Of a stretch of 64,000 nucleotides of DNA, positions 8,058 to 17,183 are shown piece after piece. Source of the stretch: Nostoc sphaeroides (GTDB lineage: Bacteria > Cyanobacteriota > Cyanobacteriia > Cyanobacteriales > Nostocaceae). Position 1 is the stretch's first letter; each line of letters begins with the position of its first letter. Made by a program: the position numbers and the translations under genes. The stretch covers positions 6,089,001-6,153,000 of the forward strand of contig NZ_CP031941.1 in assembly GCF_003443655.1 (NCBI RefSeq). The letters run 5' to 3'. The notes under the pieces were generated by a model. That model did no database searches. It was not told where the DNA came from and worked only from the letters and a program-made list of their open reading frames with translations.

Positions 8058-9596
8058 CTAAATCTCTAAACCGCCTTTTTGCAGTTTCTTGAACGGATCT
8101 AAAACAAAATCAATCACCCGCCGTTGACGAATGATCACTTCAGCATTTGCTGTCTGACCGGCACCTAATGGGATACGTTTGTTGCCATTTTCGACATATT
8201 GCTGCTCTAAGGTGATTTCTAATTCATAGTTTTCGATGTTCCCTTGCGGAGTTTGGGTAATTTTCGAGTCAGGAGAGATCCAAGTAACTTTCCCTGGTAC
8301 GATGCCATACTCCTGGAAGGGATAGGCATCAAACTTGACTTTAACTGGCATTCCTAACTTCAAGAAACCACTATCCTGATTAGGCATATTAGCTCTGAGT
8401 ACGAAGTCTGCATTCTTGGGTGCGATTTGGGCAATCCTTTGACCGAGTTGTACTACTGCTCCTGACTTCGTGGTGGGTAATTCAAAAATTACGCCATTAA
8501 TTGGCGATCGCACCACTCGTTGCTGTATCTGAACTTTAATAGATATAATCTGGCTTCTAGTCTGAGCGACTTCTGATTGAACTGCTGTTATTTGCGTTTG
8601 TAGGTCTTTTAGTTGTTCCTGATTTTTCATTACAGCCAGTTGTCCGGCTTGCATCAAACTTTTATAGCTACTTTGTTCCTCTTGCAGTCGCAGTTTTGCT
8701 TGTTCGATATCAGACTCCAACGTTTTGATAGTTACTTGATAACGATTTAGCTCTCCTGCTAACTGCAATTCTGCTTGTTTAATATCTGATATAGCCTTGC
8801 TATAGAGTCGTTTGCTTTCTTGTTCTTCTTTTTTGAGTTGATCAATTTGGGTTGCAGAAACTGCGCCATCGTTAACGAGTTTGCTAAAGCGTTCAATTTG
8901 CCTAGAATCTATACTCAAACGAGTTTTAGCCGATTGTTGATCATCGCGAGTAGTGTAAATCTGCTGCTGGGCTTGCTTAACTAATGCTTGTTTTTCTAAC
9001 TTTTGGAGGTTATAGCTACTCAGTTTGGTATCCAGGTTTTGCTGCGCCTGGTTAACTTGAGCCATTTTTTCTAATTCTTGGGATTTATTTTGTTGTTCTA
9101 AAAGGTTAGTTGACATTAAAAGTTGATTTTTGAGCAGTTCCAGTTGCGATTGCCGATTTTGTAACCCTTGCAATTTGCTCTGCACTTGTTGCAGTTCTGT
9201 TTGCAAGACATCAGACTCTAGTTCTACTAAAACCTGGCCGGCTCTAACTGTATCTCCTTCTTTGACCATAACTGTTTTGACACTCCCACCAGCTTGAGCG
9301 TCTAATTTTTGAGTTGCGCCTTTAGGTTCTATACGCCCTCTAGCACTACCAGTCTCATCTACTTTCGAGAGAGTTGCCCAAGGTAAAAACAAACCAGCAA
9401 AAGCTATGAGTGCATACAACAAACCACGAGTCCAAATCCGAGGTAAGGCATTGAGCAATGCTTCAGTACCGTAGTGCAAATCTTGACTATTACTTTCTGC
9501 CTCAGCAACTTCTACAGATTCCTCTTGTTGTGTGTAACTTTGGTACTTATCTGTCTGATCTTGAGGAAGTGGCGATGATCTATTGGGAGATGGCAT
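8058..9596 (-). CDS. HlyD-family membrane fusion (periplasmic adaptor) protein
   Basis: 512 residues from the ATG at 9596. One transmembrane helix lies near residues 57-76 (LLYALIAFAGLFLPWATL). Next comes a barrel-sandwich/lipoyl half motif (GGSVKTVMVKEGDTVRAGQ), long Gln/Lys/Leu-rich coiled coils (about 125-360), and the second lipoyl half (RSPINGVIFELPTTKSGAVVQ). The beta-barrel region ends in RQRRVIDFVLDPFKKLQKGG, typical of the cyanobacterial family. It would link the inner-membrane C39 ABC exporter, whose gene starts 100-345 bases upstream, to an outer-membrane channel. No TolC gene is in the window, so the channel must be encoded elsewhere. Confidence 0.92.
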   Translation of the reverse strand: MPSPNRSSPLPQDQTDKYQSYTQQEESVEVAEAESNSQDLHYGTEALLNALPRIWTRGLLYALIAFAGLFLPWATLSKVDETGSARGRIEPKGATQKLDAQAGGSVKTVMVKEGDTVRAGQVLVELESDVLQTELQQVQSKLQGLQNRQSQLELLKNQLLMSTNLLEQQNKSQELEKMAQVNQAQQNLDTKLSSYNLQKLEKQALVKQAQQQIYTTRDDQQSAKTRLSIDSRQIERFSKLVNDGAVSATQIDQLKKEEQESKRLYSKAISDIKQAELQLAGELNRYQVTIKTLESDIEQAKLRLQEEQSSYKSLMQAGQLAVMKNQEQLKDLQTQITAVQSEVAQTRSQIISIKVQIQQRVVRSPINGVIFELPTTKSGAVVQLGQRIAQIAPKNADFVLRANMPNQDSGFLKLGMPVKVKFDAYPFQEYGIVPGKVTWISPDSKITQTPQGNIENYELEITLEQQYVENGNKRIPLGAGQTANAEVIIRQRRVIDFVLDPFKKLQKGGLEI

Positions 9597-9699
9597 AGCT
9601 TTAGTTCCGATAAAAGTAGATGGGGAGTGGGGGGAGATGAGGGACTGAGGGAAAAGAATTAATAACTAATGACAAATGACTAATGACTAATCCCCAATC

Positions 9700-9972
9700 T
9701 CAACTAACTTGAGCTAGTTGTTGTTGATTGAGGTAGTAATAATGACCTTTTTTAGTGATTAATTCGTCGTGAGTACCGCTTTCTACCAAAACGCCTTGAT
9801 CTAAAACTAGAATCAAATCAGCGTTGCGGACTGTAGAGAGGCGATGGGCAATGATTACACTTGTGCGTCCTTGAAGAATTGTTTTGAGGTTGTTTTGAAT
9901 GATTCGCTCTGATTCGGAATCTAGATGGCTGGTGGCTTCATCAAATAGTAATAACCGAGGATTTCCAAGCAA
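9700..9972 (-). CDS. C-terminal part of the ABC exporter ATPase, separated by the frameshift
   Basis: This frame continues the exporter: it supplies ALLGNPRLLLFDEATSHLD (Walker B and D-loop), then the H-loop in IIAHRLSTV, ending LNQQQLAQVS. Removing the one extra base at 9982 joins QRLAI directly to ARALLGNPR, restoring a complete ABC protein of about 1,020 residues. There is no credible independent start: the first frame start is a TTG inside the ATPase fold. Read it as the 3' part of the gene at 9941-12757, not as a separate protein. Confidence 0.85.
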   Translation of the reverse strand: MLGNPRLLLFDEATSHLDSESERIIQNNLKTILQGRTSVIIAHRLSTVRNADLILVLDQGVLVESGTHDELITKKGHYYYLNQQQLAQVS

Positions 9973-12757
9973 AGCCCGAGCGAATCGCTAGGCGTTGGCG
10001 TTGTCCACCAGAGAGCATACCGCCGCCTTCACCAATTTGGGATTCGTAACCCATCGGTAGTTTTTGAATAAATTCATCGGCTCCGGCGTATTTTGCTGCT
10101 TGGATAATTTCTTCATTTGAAGCATTCGGATGAGCGATCGCAATGTTTTCCCGAATAGTCCCACCAAAGAGAAAGGTATCTTGGTCTACAACGCCGATTT
10201 GAGAACGGAGCGATCGCAACGAAATACTCGTGATCTCACTACCATCAATCAGTAGTTTGCCATCTGTCGGTGGATATAAACCTAAAATCAATTTACTCAG
10301 GGTTGTTTTTCCAGAACCACTGCGCCCCACCACTGCAACCATCTGTTCTGGTTGGATTTCAAAGTTAAGATTTTCTAAGACGTTAGTCTCACTTTCTGAG
10401 TGATAGCGAAAGGTGACATTATGAAAGCTAATGTGACCGCGCAGCTTGCCCAATGCCTTCCGGGGTTTAGTTTCTAAGTCTTCTTCTGGTTCTGCCTCCA
10501 ACACATCATTTATGCGTTCGGTGGAAATTACAATTTCTTGCAATTGATTCCACAGCATAGATAGCCTCTGGAAAGGACTCAAGACGTTACCCACTAACAT
10601 ATTGAAAGCAATTAATTGTCCAATCGTCAGTTCGCCATTAATTACCTGAGTCGCTCCATACCACAGCAATGCAGTATTGACAAAAGTTTGGATAACGCCA
10701 CTGAGAATTTGCAGCTGATTACCAATTATCTGAGCATTAAAGGCTTTTTTGACCAAATCATTCAGCAGTTCTTCCCAACGCCAGCGCACACTCTGTTCAA
10801 TTGACAATGAGCGGACGGTACGAATTCCACTTAGGGATTCTATGAGATAGCTTTGTTCTTTAGCGCCTGCATTAAAAATTTCTCTGGAGATGCGGCGCAA
10901 AATATTTGTGCTAGCTAGCGCTAAGATAAAAAATGGCGGTACTGTACACAGCACGAATAATGACATGCGCCAGCTATAAGAGAACATCAAGCCCAGATAA
11001 ACTACCAATGTCAGCATATCCAGCAAAATCGAGAGTGTCTGACCGGTAAGGAATTGCTGAATTTTCTGGTTTTCTTGGATGCGCGAGACTATATCCCCAA
11101 CAAAACGCGACTCGAAATAAGAAAGGGGCAAGCGAAAGGTATGTTTGATAAAACCTACGAGTAGGGCGACGCTAACGCGGTTGGCAGTATGAAATAAAAG
11201 ATATTGGCGTAGAGCATTGACAGCCACACCAAATAACCCAAAAACAATCATCCCCAAACCAATGGCGTTTAAGGTTGTAACGCTACGTTGCACAAGGACT
11301 CTATCGAGCAATAACTGAGTGAATACTGGCGTTACCAGTCCAAATATTTGGATTAATATTGAAGCTGCAAAGATTTCTAATAGTGCCCGATAGTGAGGTT
11401 TAATTAACTCAAAAAACTTCCAGAAACTTGTATTTTCGTTTTTAGTATTTTGTAATAAAGCTGTAGGTTCCAGTAACAAGGCATAACCACTCCAACCCTC
11501 TTGAAATTCAGCTTTTGTTAGGCTGCGTTGACCAAGGGCCGGATCGCATACAATTACCCGCTTAGGAGTGATTTCATAGACAACGATGAAGTGTTTGCCT
11601 TCCCAGTGGACAATTGCAGGTAAAGGTTGTTCTGCTAATTTATCAAGAGTGGCTTTCACCGGACGGGTGGCAAAACCCAGGTTTTCTGCTGCTGTTGCCA
11701 TAGCCTTGAGAGATGCACCACTGCGGTTGACGTTGGTCATATCTCGCAGGCGATTGATACTAAAATGCTTGCCCCAATAGTTACCAATCATTACCAAGCA
11801 AGCAGAACCACAATCGGCAGCGCTTTGTTGAGCATAGAAGGGATAGCTTTTAGTGAGGCGTTTCCACCAATGCCTTACTTGCACTTTCGGACTAGGAAAG
11901 TAAAAACGTGATTTTTTTGGTTGTTGTGACTGCTGATCTCGTTGGGGAAAAGGAATGATTTTAGATTTTGGAGATTGGGAAGTTTTTTCCCCACTCTTTA
12001 GTACAGAAGGGATTAATCGCGTCTCTCCCCACTCCGCTAACTCCGGGAAGTATTCTAGTGCTGCTTGCATCTGGTCGTTTTTCAGAATGTAAGCAATTGT
12101 TGGTTGAGTTACCTGCCAATCACCTTGTTTTGGTTGGGCAGAGATTGTACCTGGTGTCAAAAGATGGCCTTCAGAATGCCGCAGTTTCCCTTTGTACAAT
12201 AGCCATAGCTGGGAATCTTGGGATATTTCTGGACTTACAGAGCCAGTTTCTAAATGCTGTCGCTCAAAGAGAGATAAAGCTTTGAGCATTCCTGGTATTT
12301 GTGAAGTATGGCACGATAATTGTGAGGTTTGGCGACATAACAACAGTAAATCCCAAAGTTCTGCACGGGCAAAAAGGCGATCGCGAATATTAGGATACTT
12401 ATCTATTAATATTTGCAATGCGTCTTGTCTAAAATAGCCCAGTTTTAAGCTTGTCGAAGCTCTGACTACATAAGGACTAAAGTCAGCTTCGGGAAAAAGA
12501 GTCAATTCGCCAAAAACAGACCATGCACCAAAGGTAGTGATTAAATTCTCAGAGCTATCCAACAGCCTGACTTTACCTGTAAGGATAATATAGATACCAG
12601 GATTAGTCTGTGCAGATTGCCAGAACTGCTTTGCTGGTGGTGGCTCCACAATTTCCATTGCTGCCAAAAAATTTTGTAATTCTTTTTCTGAAAGCTTTGC
12701 ACCCAAGGTGGACAAGAGCCTTTGGCCTACATCTTCCCCAGAAAGCACGGATGGCAT
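9941..12757 (-). CDS. C39-peptidase ABC exporter with N-terminal cNMP-like domain, frameshifted
   Basis: 938 codons from the ATG at 12757. Order: a cyclic-nucleotide-binding-like domain (about 20-130); a linker; a C39 peptidase (about 305-425) with its Cys in QQSAADCGSACL (about residue 316), His in WEGKHFIVVY and Asp in VCDPALG; an ABC membrane domain (about 440-730); and an ATPase with Walker A GRSGSGKTT and signature LSGGQRQRLAI. The frame then departs into a nonsense tail (RSGFAWKSS) because of one extra base at 9982. Walker B and the H-loop lie in the next frame. The layout resembles HetC-type exporters, which cleave GG leaders while exporting peptides. As read, the ATPase is incomplete, so this is either a recent pseudogene or a sequencing error. 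Confidence 0.88.
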   Translation of the reverse strand: MPSVLSGEDVGQRLLSTLGAKLSEKELQNFLAAMEIVEPPPAKQFWQSAQTNPGIYIILTGKVRLLDSSENLITTFGAWSVFGELTLFPEADFSPYVVRASTSLKLGYFRQDALQILIDKYPNIRDRLFARAELWDLLLLCRQTSQLSCHTSQIPGMLKALSLFERQHLETGSVSPEISQDSQLWLLYKGKLRHSEGHLLTPGTISAQPKQGDWQVTQPTIAYILKNDQMQAALEYFPELAEWGETRLIPSVLKSGEKTSQSPKSKIIPFPQRDQQSQQPKKSRFYFPSPKVQVRHWWKRLTKSYPFYAQQSAADCGSACLVMIGNYWGKHFSINRLRDMTNVNRSGASLKAMATAAENLGFATRPVKATLDKLAEQPLPAIVHWEGKHFIVVYEITPKRVIVCDPALGQRSLTKAEFQEGWSGYALLLEPTALLQNTKNENTSFWKFFELIKPHYRALLEIFAASILIQIFGLVTPVFTQLLLDRVLVQRSVTTLNAIGLGMIVFGLFGVAVNALRQYLLFHTANRVSVALLVGFIKHTFRLPLSYFESRFVGDIVSRIQENQKIQQFLTGQTLSILLDMLTLVVYLGLMFSYSWRMSLFVLCTVPPFFILALASTNILRRISREIFNAGAKEQSYLIESLSGIRTVRSLSIEQSVRWRWEELLNDLVKKAFNAQIIGNQLQILSGVIQTFVNTALLWYGATQVINGELTIGQLIAFNMLVGNVLSPFQRLSMLWNQLQEIVISTERINDVLEAEPEEDLETKPRKALGKLRGHISFHNVTFRYHSESETNVLENLNFEIQPEQMVAVVGRSGSGKTTLSKLILGLYPPTDGKLLIDGSEITSISLRSLRSQIGVVDQDTFLFGGTIRENIAIAHPNASNEEIIQAAKYAGADEFIQKLPMGYESQIGEGGGMLSGGQRQRLAIRSGFAWKSSVITI

Positions 12758-13999
12758 TTTTTAACCTCCAAGACAAAATTTAGCTATTGGTCTAAATTAA
12801 AAAAAATAATAAAAAGTATGTTTTGATACTTTTATATCTGCAAGGGAACCCTAAACTTGCTAGAAGAAAAGAGTTTATATTTTTTATTTGGGAAACAGCG
12901 CCACTCGTTGTAACTGAACTCTTGATCTTGACAATCACTAATGTGAATGCCAATATATCGCGCTAGACGTTTGCATAACCAAGTTTCTTTGCTTCCAAAG
13001 CATTAATTCTTGCGGTGTCTTTAGCCCCCACAAGATTCGTGCTTTCAGCAAAAGATTGAATAAGAATTCACCAGCAAAACCTCTACGGTTTTATGCCTTG
13101 GCATCAAAATCAATTTATTAGGCTATGCTTCTGTCTATAGCGCCTAACCTCCAGCATTAAAAAGCTGGCTTGTGGCACGCTACAGTCAAGAGAGAAGAAA
13201 AACTATAAAGCAGATGATGATTTTTTGAGATTTTACTACTCAATAAAAATCTTACTTCAACAATATTGCTTGCTTTGCTTAAAAGCTACTAAACTCAATC
13301 TTTTTACAGTCATGTTTAGTCTCTTTAAACAACACATACTCAAGTTAAGCATGTAATTTTTATTACACCTCCTATAGCAGAATTAGTCTGAGCGCTTAAA
13401 TAGTTATTGCGATAAACATATTTACATAATTAGCTTACACTGATTAACTTAAAGTTTGAATAGCCGATGCTTATTTTCATGTAAATTTTTTGAAAAATTA
13501 CATCAGGGACAATTCTTTGCAGAAAAAATACAATTTTCACCCCTTCATACATTAAATCTTTAAACAAATAGACCACACAGTATGGTGCAAGTTATAACAG
13601 CACAAAATACTTCTAGTTTGCCCATTTTGTCGGGAGTTAGAAACAAAGTATACTCAAGGCTAAAAGACTGGTCACCAAGTTTAGTGTAAATAGTCGTTGA
13701 GAACCCCAGCAGAGCAAAAATACGCTATAAATAAATACGTAAAGGACTGTAAGTAAGTCTGGGTATAAATTAGAGGCTTTTCAATTCTTTTGTGCCCTAT
13801 CGGGTTAGACATCGGGCTTCTGTTGGTTCCTGCTAACGTCAGCTACCCAAGCACAGGGAGAAATATTTCCAAGTAGCGATCGCGCTCTAGTCGGTGATAA
13901 GCTAATCAGCATTCAAGTTAGATAATCAGGGCGGGTAAGATGCCCACCCCATAAGATATTGAAAAAATTTTAATCTGCAAATTAGATGTGTTTTAGCTT
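12758..13999. other. Long intergenic region without a recognised gene
   Basis: About 1.2 kb upstream of the exporter. Both strands are stop-rich and I found no convincing gene. The part just upstream of 12757 is AT-rich and must contain the promoter of the leftward export operon. A 35-codon frame at 13582-13689 lacks support. Confidence 0.5.
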
Positions 14000-14232
14000 A
14001 TGGACACAATCATAGATTATCTGGCTCGTGAGCTTATATACAGTTGTTTGAGGTGGTTAATCAAATTCTTTATGACTATCAAGGCGTATGCATTCACACT
14101 CAACGGCAGATTTACCTAGCCGACGCAGTAATTGTGACAGTATCGATTGGTGTCTTGCCCTCAAGTCAAATTCTTTTCAATTTACCAACAATTTATTCTG
14201 CGATGGCTCCATCCAGTCCACTAAGGCTATAA
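14000..14232 (+). pseudogene. Relic of a flavin-containing amine oxidase
   Basis: The frame from 14003 reads DTIIDYLAREL, and after a shift the next frame reads FEVVNQILYDYQGVCIHT, then ADAVIVTVSIGVLPSSQI. This series matches the middle of flavin monoamine oxidases: the segment before the substrate domain, and the (A/T)VIVTVPLGVL motif of the FAD-binding fold. Only about 75 codons survive, with one frameshift and no FAD-binding N-terminus. It is the remains of a lost gene. The identification rests on motif memory. Confidence 0.6.
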
Positions 14233-14625
14233 TGCAGTTTTAGCACTCTCACTAGCGCTTTCCTTGAGAGTCGTTTTTAAACGTGTCGCTGTGCTTTTGC
14301 GGATGCGATCGCTTTTGCGAACACCACCCGCCATTTGATATTCATGGCTATCTTTGCCGTACTTAAAGGCAACTCCAAGAAGCATTTTTTCTGTCAAGTC
14401 GCTCAAGGTTGTTTCCAACTCTTTCATCTCATTTTTGTAAGAGTCAATCACAGCCAGAGTAGTATTATAAGCTTCTATTTTGCTACGGTACTGCTGAATT
14501 ATTTGTGTGATATTTTGCAAGTTGCGAGCATCGCCAAAATCCATACTCGGATCAATTGCTTTGAGTCCAGACATTCTCAATTCAGCTTTTTCTAGAACGC
14601 GATATGTACGCTTTTGACGAGGCAT
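14227..14625 (-). CDS. Hypothetical coiled-coil protein
   Basis: 132 residues from the ATG at 14625 (MPRQKRTYRVLEKAEL). A basic N-terminus is followed by residues 40-85 with heptad-like spacing (ITQIIQQYRSKIEAYNTTLA, then ELETTLSDLTEKMLLGVAF), and a basic C-terminal tail (RKSDRIRKSTATRLKTTL). No membrane segment or signal peptide. The family is unknown to me. The charged tail would suit nucleic-acid or membrane association. The 200-bp array of GTAACGAAAAT-type repeats begins about 125 bases upstream of its start and could regulate it. Confidence 0.65.
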   Translation of the reverse strand: MPRQKRTYRVLEKAELRMSGLKAIDPSMDFGDARNLQNITQIIQQYRSKIEAYNTTLAVIDSYKNEMKELETTLSDLTEKMLLGVAFKYGKDSHEYQMAGGVRKSDRIRKSTATRLKTTLKESASESAKTAL

Positions 14626-14750
14626 AATTATGTTCTTTTGATTGTGTTCTAGAACTAGCTTGCCTTACTAAAGCTTAATTTTGGTTGAGTAAAATCCACA
14701 ATCTTAGTGCTGGATATAACTATAGTTTAAGTAATATCCACTAAAACTAT

Positions 14751-14955
14751 GATATTTGTAACGAAAATCGTAGTGGTGGTAACTAAACTCGTAACATTGT
14801 AACGAAAATTATGATATTTGTAACGAAAATCGTAGTGGTGGTAACTAAACTCGTTATTTTAGTAACAAAATTGTAATATTGTAACGAAAATTATGATGTT
14901 TGTAACAAAAATCGTAGTGGTGGTAACTAAACTCGTTATTTTAGTAACTTAAAGC
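14751..14955. repeat. Iteron-like direct repeats
   Basis: Three copies of a composite unit begin at 14751, 14813 and 14895 (spacing 62 and 82). Each contains GTAAC(G/A)AAAATCG and GTGGTGGTAACTAAACTCG. The submotif GTAAC(G/A)AAAAT occurs about six times. The array lies upstream of the leftward gene at 14227-14625. Regular short direct repeats of this sort are typical of protein-binding arrays; what binds here is unknown. Confidence 0.75.
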
Positions 14956-15158
14956 GTGATGTTATTGACGACAACTGATTGCAAATCAAAAAGCCTAGAT
15001 ATCACACGCCAGAAATTGAGCAAGTAATGCTGAAGTGAATCTAAATTTATTAACTTAGTGGTAAGATTTAGAACAAAAGCAGTGTATTAAGCAGATACAC
15101 ATAGTCAAAGTAGCAGATGGAACCTTTAACTACTGCGCCGATCGCAATCAGTTCTGTA

Positions 15159-15297
15159 AGGGACTTCCAAGTAAAAAAATATTCCATTGCTATTGTTCAC
15201 TGTTGACCGTTGACGGTTCACGAGTTTTCAGTCAACAGTCAACAGTCAACAGTCAACGACTTGAATGTGGAATAATTTATTTTTTGGAGTTCCCTAA
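15159..15297. repeat. MITE-like element, second copy near 37711
   Basis: Ends form a roughly 28-bp imperfect inverted repeat: AGGGACTTCCAAGT at the left, ending TTTTTTGGAGTTCCCT at the right. The interior is GTTGACCGTTGACGG followed by several AGTCAAC repeats. The left 115 bases recur almost unchanged at 37711-37828, where the right end is missing. The remaining DNA between 14956 and 15775 shows no credible gene. Confidence 0.65.
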
Positions 15298-15775
15298 GTA
15301 AGTCGGTGAGAATAAATCAAACTAGATTAAGTAATGTAAAAAATCTTGAAATTAGTTCGTAGAGAGGACTTTATTCCTCTCTACGAGACGCACTCGCGTT
15401 CACTACAAACCTCTTCATTATTCACGCCGCTCTACTTAATACCCACCAAAGTCTTAGAAAAAACAACCAAAAAGGTAACAGACAGGTTGTTGCAACTAAT
15501 GCAAAATTTAACTGTAAAGTCCGTAGCCCGCCCACAAATGGCGATAGAGTTTGCAATTTAGTACCGCAAGGCGGATTCAAAATTCACGCATTCAAAATTC
15601 AAAATTAAGACAGAGTAAGCGTTCCGTTGATTTTGAATGGTCTGTTTATTTACGCCGCGCTGTACTAGTAGTTTTGAGCGATCGCTATTTTCTCATCAAC
15701 CAAGGTGCGATCGTTAAACGTTTCCGCAAAGACCTTGATAAGATGGAAAAATAGTTCAACCTCGCTGCCAAGGTT

Positions 15776-16030
15776 ATGAGTAACATTAATATTTCCTTGC
15801 CTGAGTCGATGAAAGTCTTTATTGAAGAACAAGTGGCTGAAGGTGGCTACGGTTCAGTTAGCGAATATCTACAAGAGTTAATCACTCAAGACCAAAAACG
15901 CAAGATGCAAGAACATGTAGAAGAACTTTTAATTGCAGGACTTGAAAGTGGAGAAGCAGTAGAAGTTAATGATGAATGGTGGCAGCAAAAACGCACACAT
16001 TTGATCAACCAGATGCATCAAGAGAAATAA
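15776..16030 (+). CDS. ParD/CopG-type antitoxin
   Basis: 84 residues. The N-terminal MSNINISLPESMKVFIEEQV is a ribbon-helix-helix strand and helix. It is followed by GGYGSVSEYLQELI, characteristic of ParD-type antitoxins, and an acidic C-terminal toxin-binding tail (GLESGEAVEVNDEWWQQKR). The stop codon overlaps the ATG of the next gene by one base (TAATG), so the two are translationally coupled. It should bind and neutralise the downstream RelE/ParE-like toxin and repress the shared promoter, as ParD proteins do. Confidence 0.88.
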   Translation: MSNINISLPESMKVFIEEQVAEGGYGSVSEYLQELITQDQKRKMQEHVEELLIAGLESGEAVEVNDEWWQQKRTHLINQMHQEK

Positions 16031-16347
16031 TGACAAAGCGGATAGTCATTACACCCAAAGCCAGTTTAGATATTGATGAGTATTTTGTTTACATTGCCCA
16101 AGAAAACCCCGACACGGCTCTTTTGTTTTTTGACTCTGTAAGAGAAACTTTTGCACAGTTAGCAAGAATGCCTGGAATGGGTAGCCGTTATCCCCTGGAG
16201 AATCTTCGTTTACAAGGTTTACGTAAATGGGCTGTTGAGGGATTTCAAAAATATTTAATTTTTTACTTTGAGCGAGATGAAAGCATTGAAATTGTGCGGA
16301 TTCTCTATGCAGGGCAAGATATAGAAAGGATTTTAGAACAGGAGTGA
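16030..16347 (+). CDS. ParE/RelE-family toxin
   Basis: 105 residues from the ATG at 16030, chosen because it overlaps the antitoxin stop; an earlier in-frame start at 15976 would only read through the antitoxin gene. MTKRIVITPKASLDIDEYFVYIA, LARMPGMGSRYP, KWAVEGFQKYLIFY and IEIVRILYAGQDIERIL are the usual ParE landmarks, including the C-terminal (V/I)xRI(L)xxxxD element. Expected to act as a growth-inhibiting toxin (gyrase poisoning in ParE proper). The gene looks intact. Similar short sequences flank the pair on both sides. Confidence 0.9.
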   Translation: MTKRIVITPKASLDIDEYFVYIAQENPDTALLFFDSVRETFAQLARMPGMGSRYPLENLRLQGLRKWAVEGFQKYLIFYFERDESIEIVRILYAGQDIERILEQE

Positions 16348-16776
16348 TATTGATTAGCGATCGCTTGTATGATTACTTTGGTGGAGCGATCGCTATTCTC
16401 TCATCAACACAAATGCAATGGGGCAAACTAATCGCAGAAATTTGTCCAAACACAACGCCTAACAAGCTTGATAAGATGGAAAAAACTACTTAAACAAGGG
16501 GATGTGATTGATTTACCTGATAATATCCCTGATTTAAGGCTAGTATATCTCAACGAACTTAACTGCGATCGCTTGCAAACTCAACCAAATAATCCAATTT
16601 CCCAAGAGATGCCATTCGTTATAGCTTGGTAATGCTTAAAACCACATGAATCATTGACAGTCTAAGTCTATACGCAATATAATCAATGTAGTAGCAACAT
16701 AACCATAGAGTTAATTCAAATAATTTTCCCAGAGAATAATAGACGAGCAATATAAAAGATAATTTGGATAAAACAG
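16348..16776. other. Intergenic region with a repeat of the sequence left of the TA pair
   Basis: GAGCGATCGCTATT(C/T)TCTCATCAAC at about 16384 and CTTGATAAGATGGAAAAA at about 16469 repeat the sequences at 15677 and 15734, so the ParDE pair is bracketed by related DNA. A short open stretch (GDVIDLPDNIPDLRLVYLNE, from about 16500) may be a gene relic of unknown identity. Confidence 0.45.
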
Positions 16777-17130
16777 ATGAACACCAAAATTATTGCTTTC
16801 TTGGGGATTACGGCAGCCTTTGCAAGCTTAGGAAGCCAAGTATACGCACAGTCACCAACATCAAGCTCAAATCTAGAGCAATACAGATCAACTGGTAATT
16901 CTCTTGTTGGAATTGATCGTAGAACAGCGCAAGAAGACTTTAAAAGCTTTTTTGAGCAAACTAATCCAGCAAGCATCTCCAACAATAATAGAAGAGGCAA
17001 TAAAACTCCAGTCAAAATCCAGTTTAACGAAACATTATCACAGCCAGACACTTCTGTTTTATTAGCACCAGCTCAGTCTGGGAATGACAATGATGGATTG
17101 CAAGTGCAGTTAGATATAGGGAGAGAATAA
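16777..17130 (+). CDS. Small secreted protein of unknown function
   Basis: 117 residues. The first 25 are a clear Sec signal peptide: MNTKIIAFLGITAAFASLG, with a likely cleavage after VYAQ. The mature part is rich in Ser, Asn and Gln with no cysteine or known domain (for example DRRTAQEDFKSFFEQTNP). It ends with an acidic LQVQLDIGRE. It has its own upstream region and no close codirectional neighbour. Periplasmic or extracellular location is the only prediction I can support. Confidence 0.7.
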   Translation: MNTKIIAFLGITAAFASLGSQVYAQSPTSSSNLEQYRSTGNSLVGIDRRTAQEDFKSFFEQTNPASISNNNRRGNKTPVKIQFNETLSQPDTSVLLAPAQSGNDNDGLQVQLDIGRE

Positions 17131-17143
17131 TTAGGTATGAAAA

Positions 17144-17183
17144 TAATTCGTAATTCGTAATTCGTAATTCGTAATTCGTAATT
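17144..17183. repeat. Short tandem repeat of AATTCGT
   Basis: Five to six copies of the heptamer AATTCGT, a short tandem repeat type common in filamentous cyanobacteria. Related runs lie at about 21770-21795 and, as AATTGCG, at about 28570-28600. Confidence 0.85.

Noticed and set aside
13582..13689. 35-codon frame starting MVQVITAQNTSSLPIL
   Set aside because: No ribosome binding site, no recognisable family, in a decaying region. It may be the start of a lost gene but cannot be supported.
15346..15754. Plus-strand short frames before the ParD gene
   Set aside because: No family features and low-complexity repeat content. They overlap relic sequence repeated after the TA pair.
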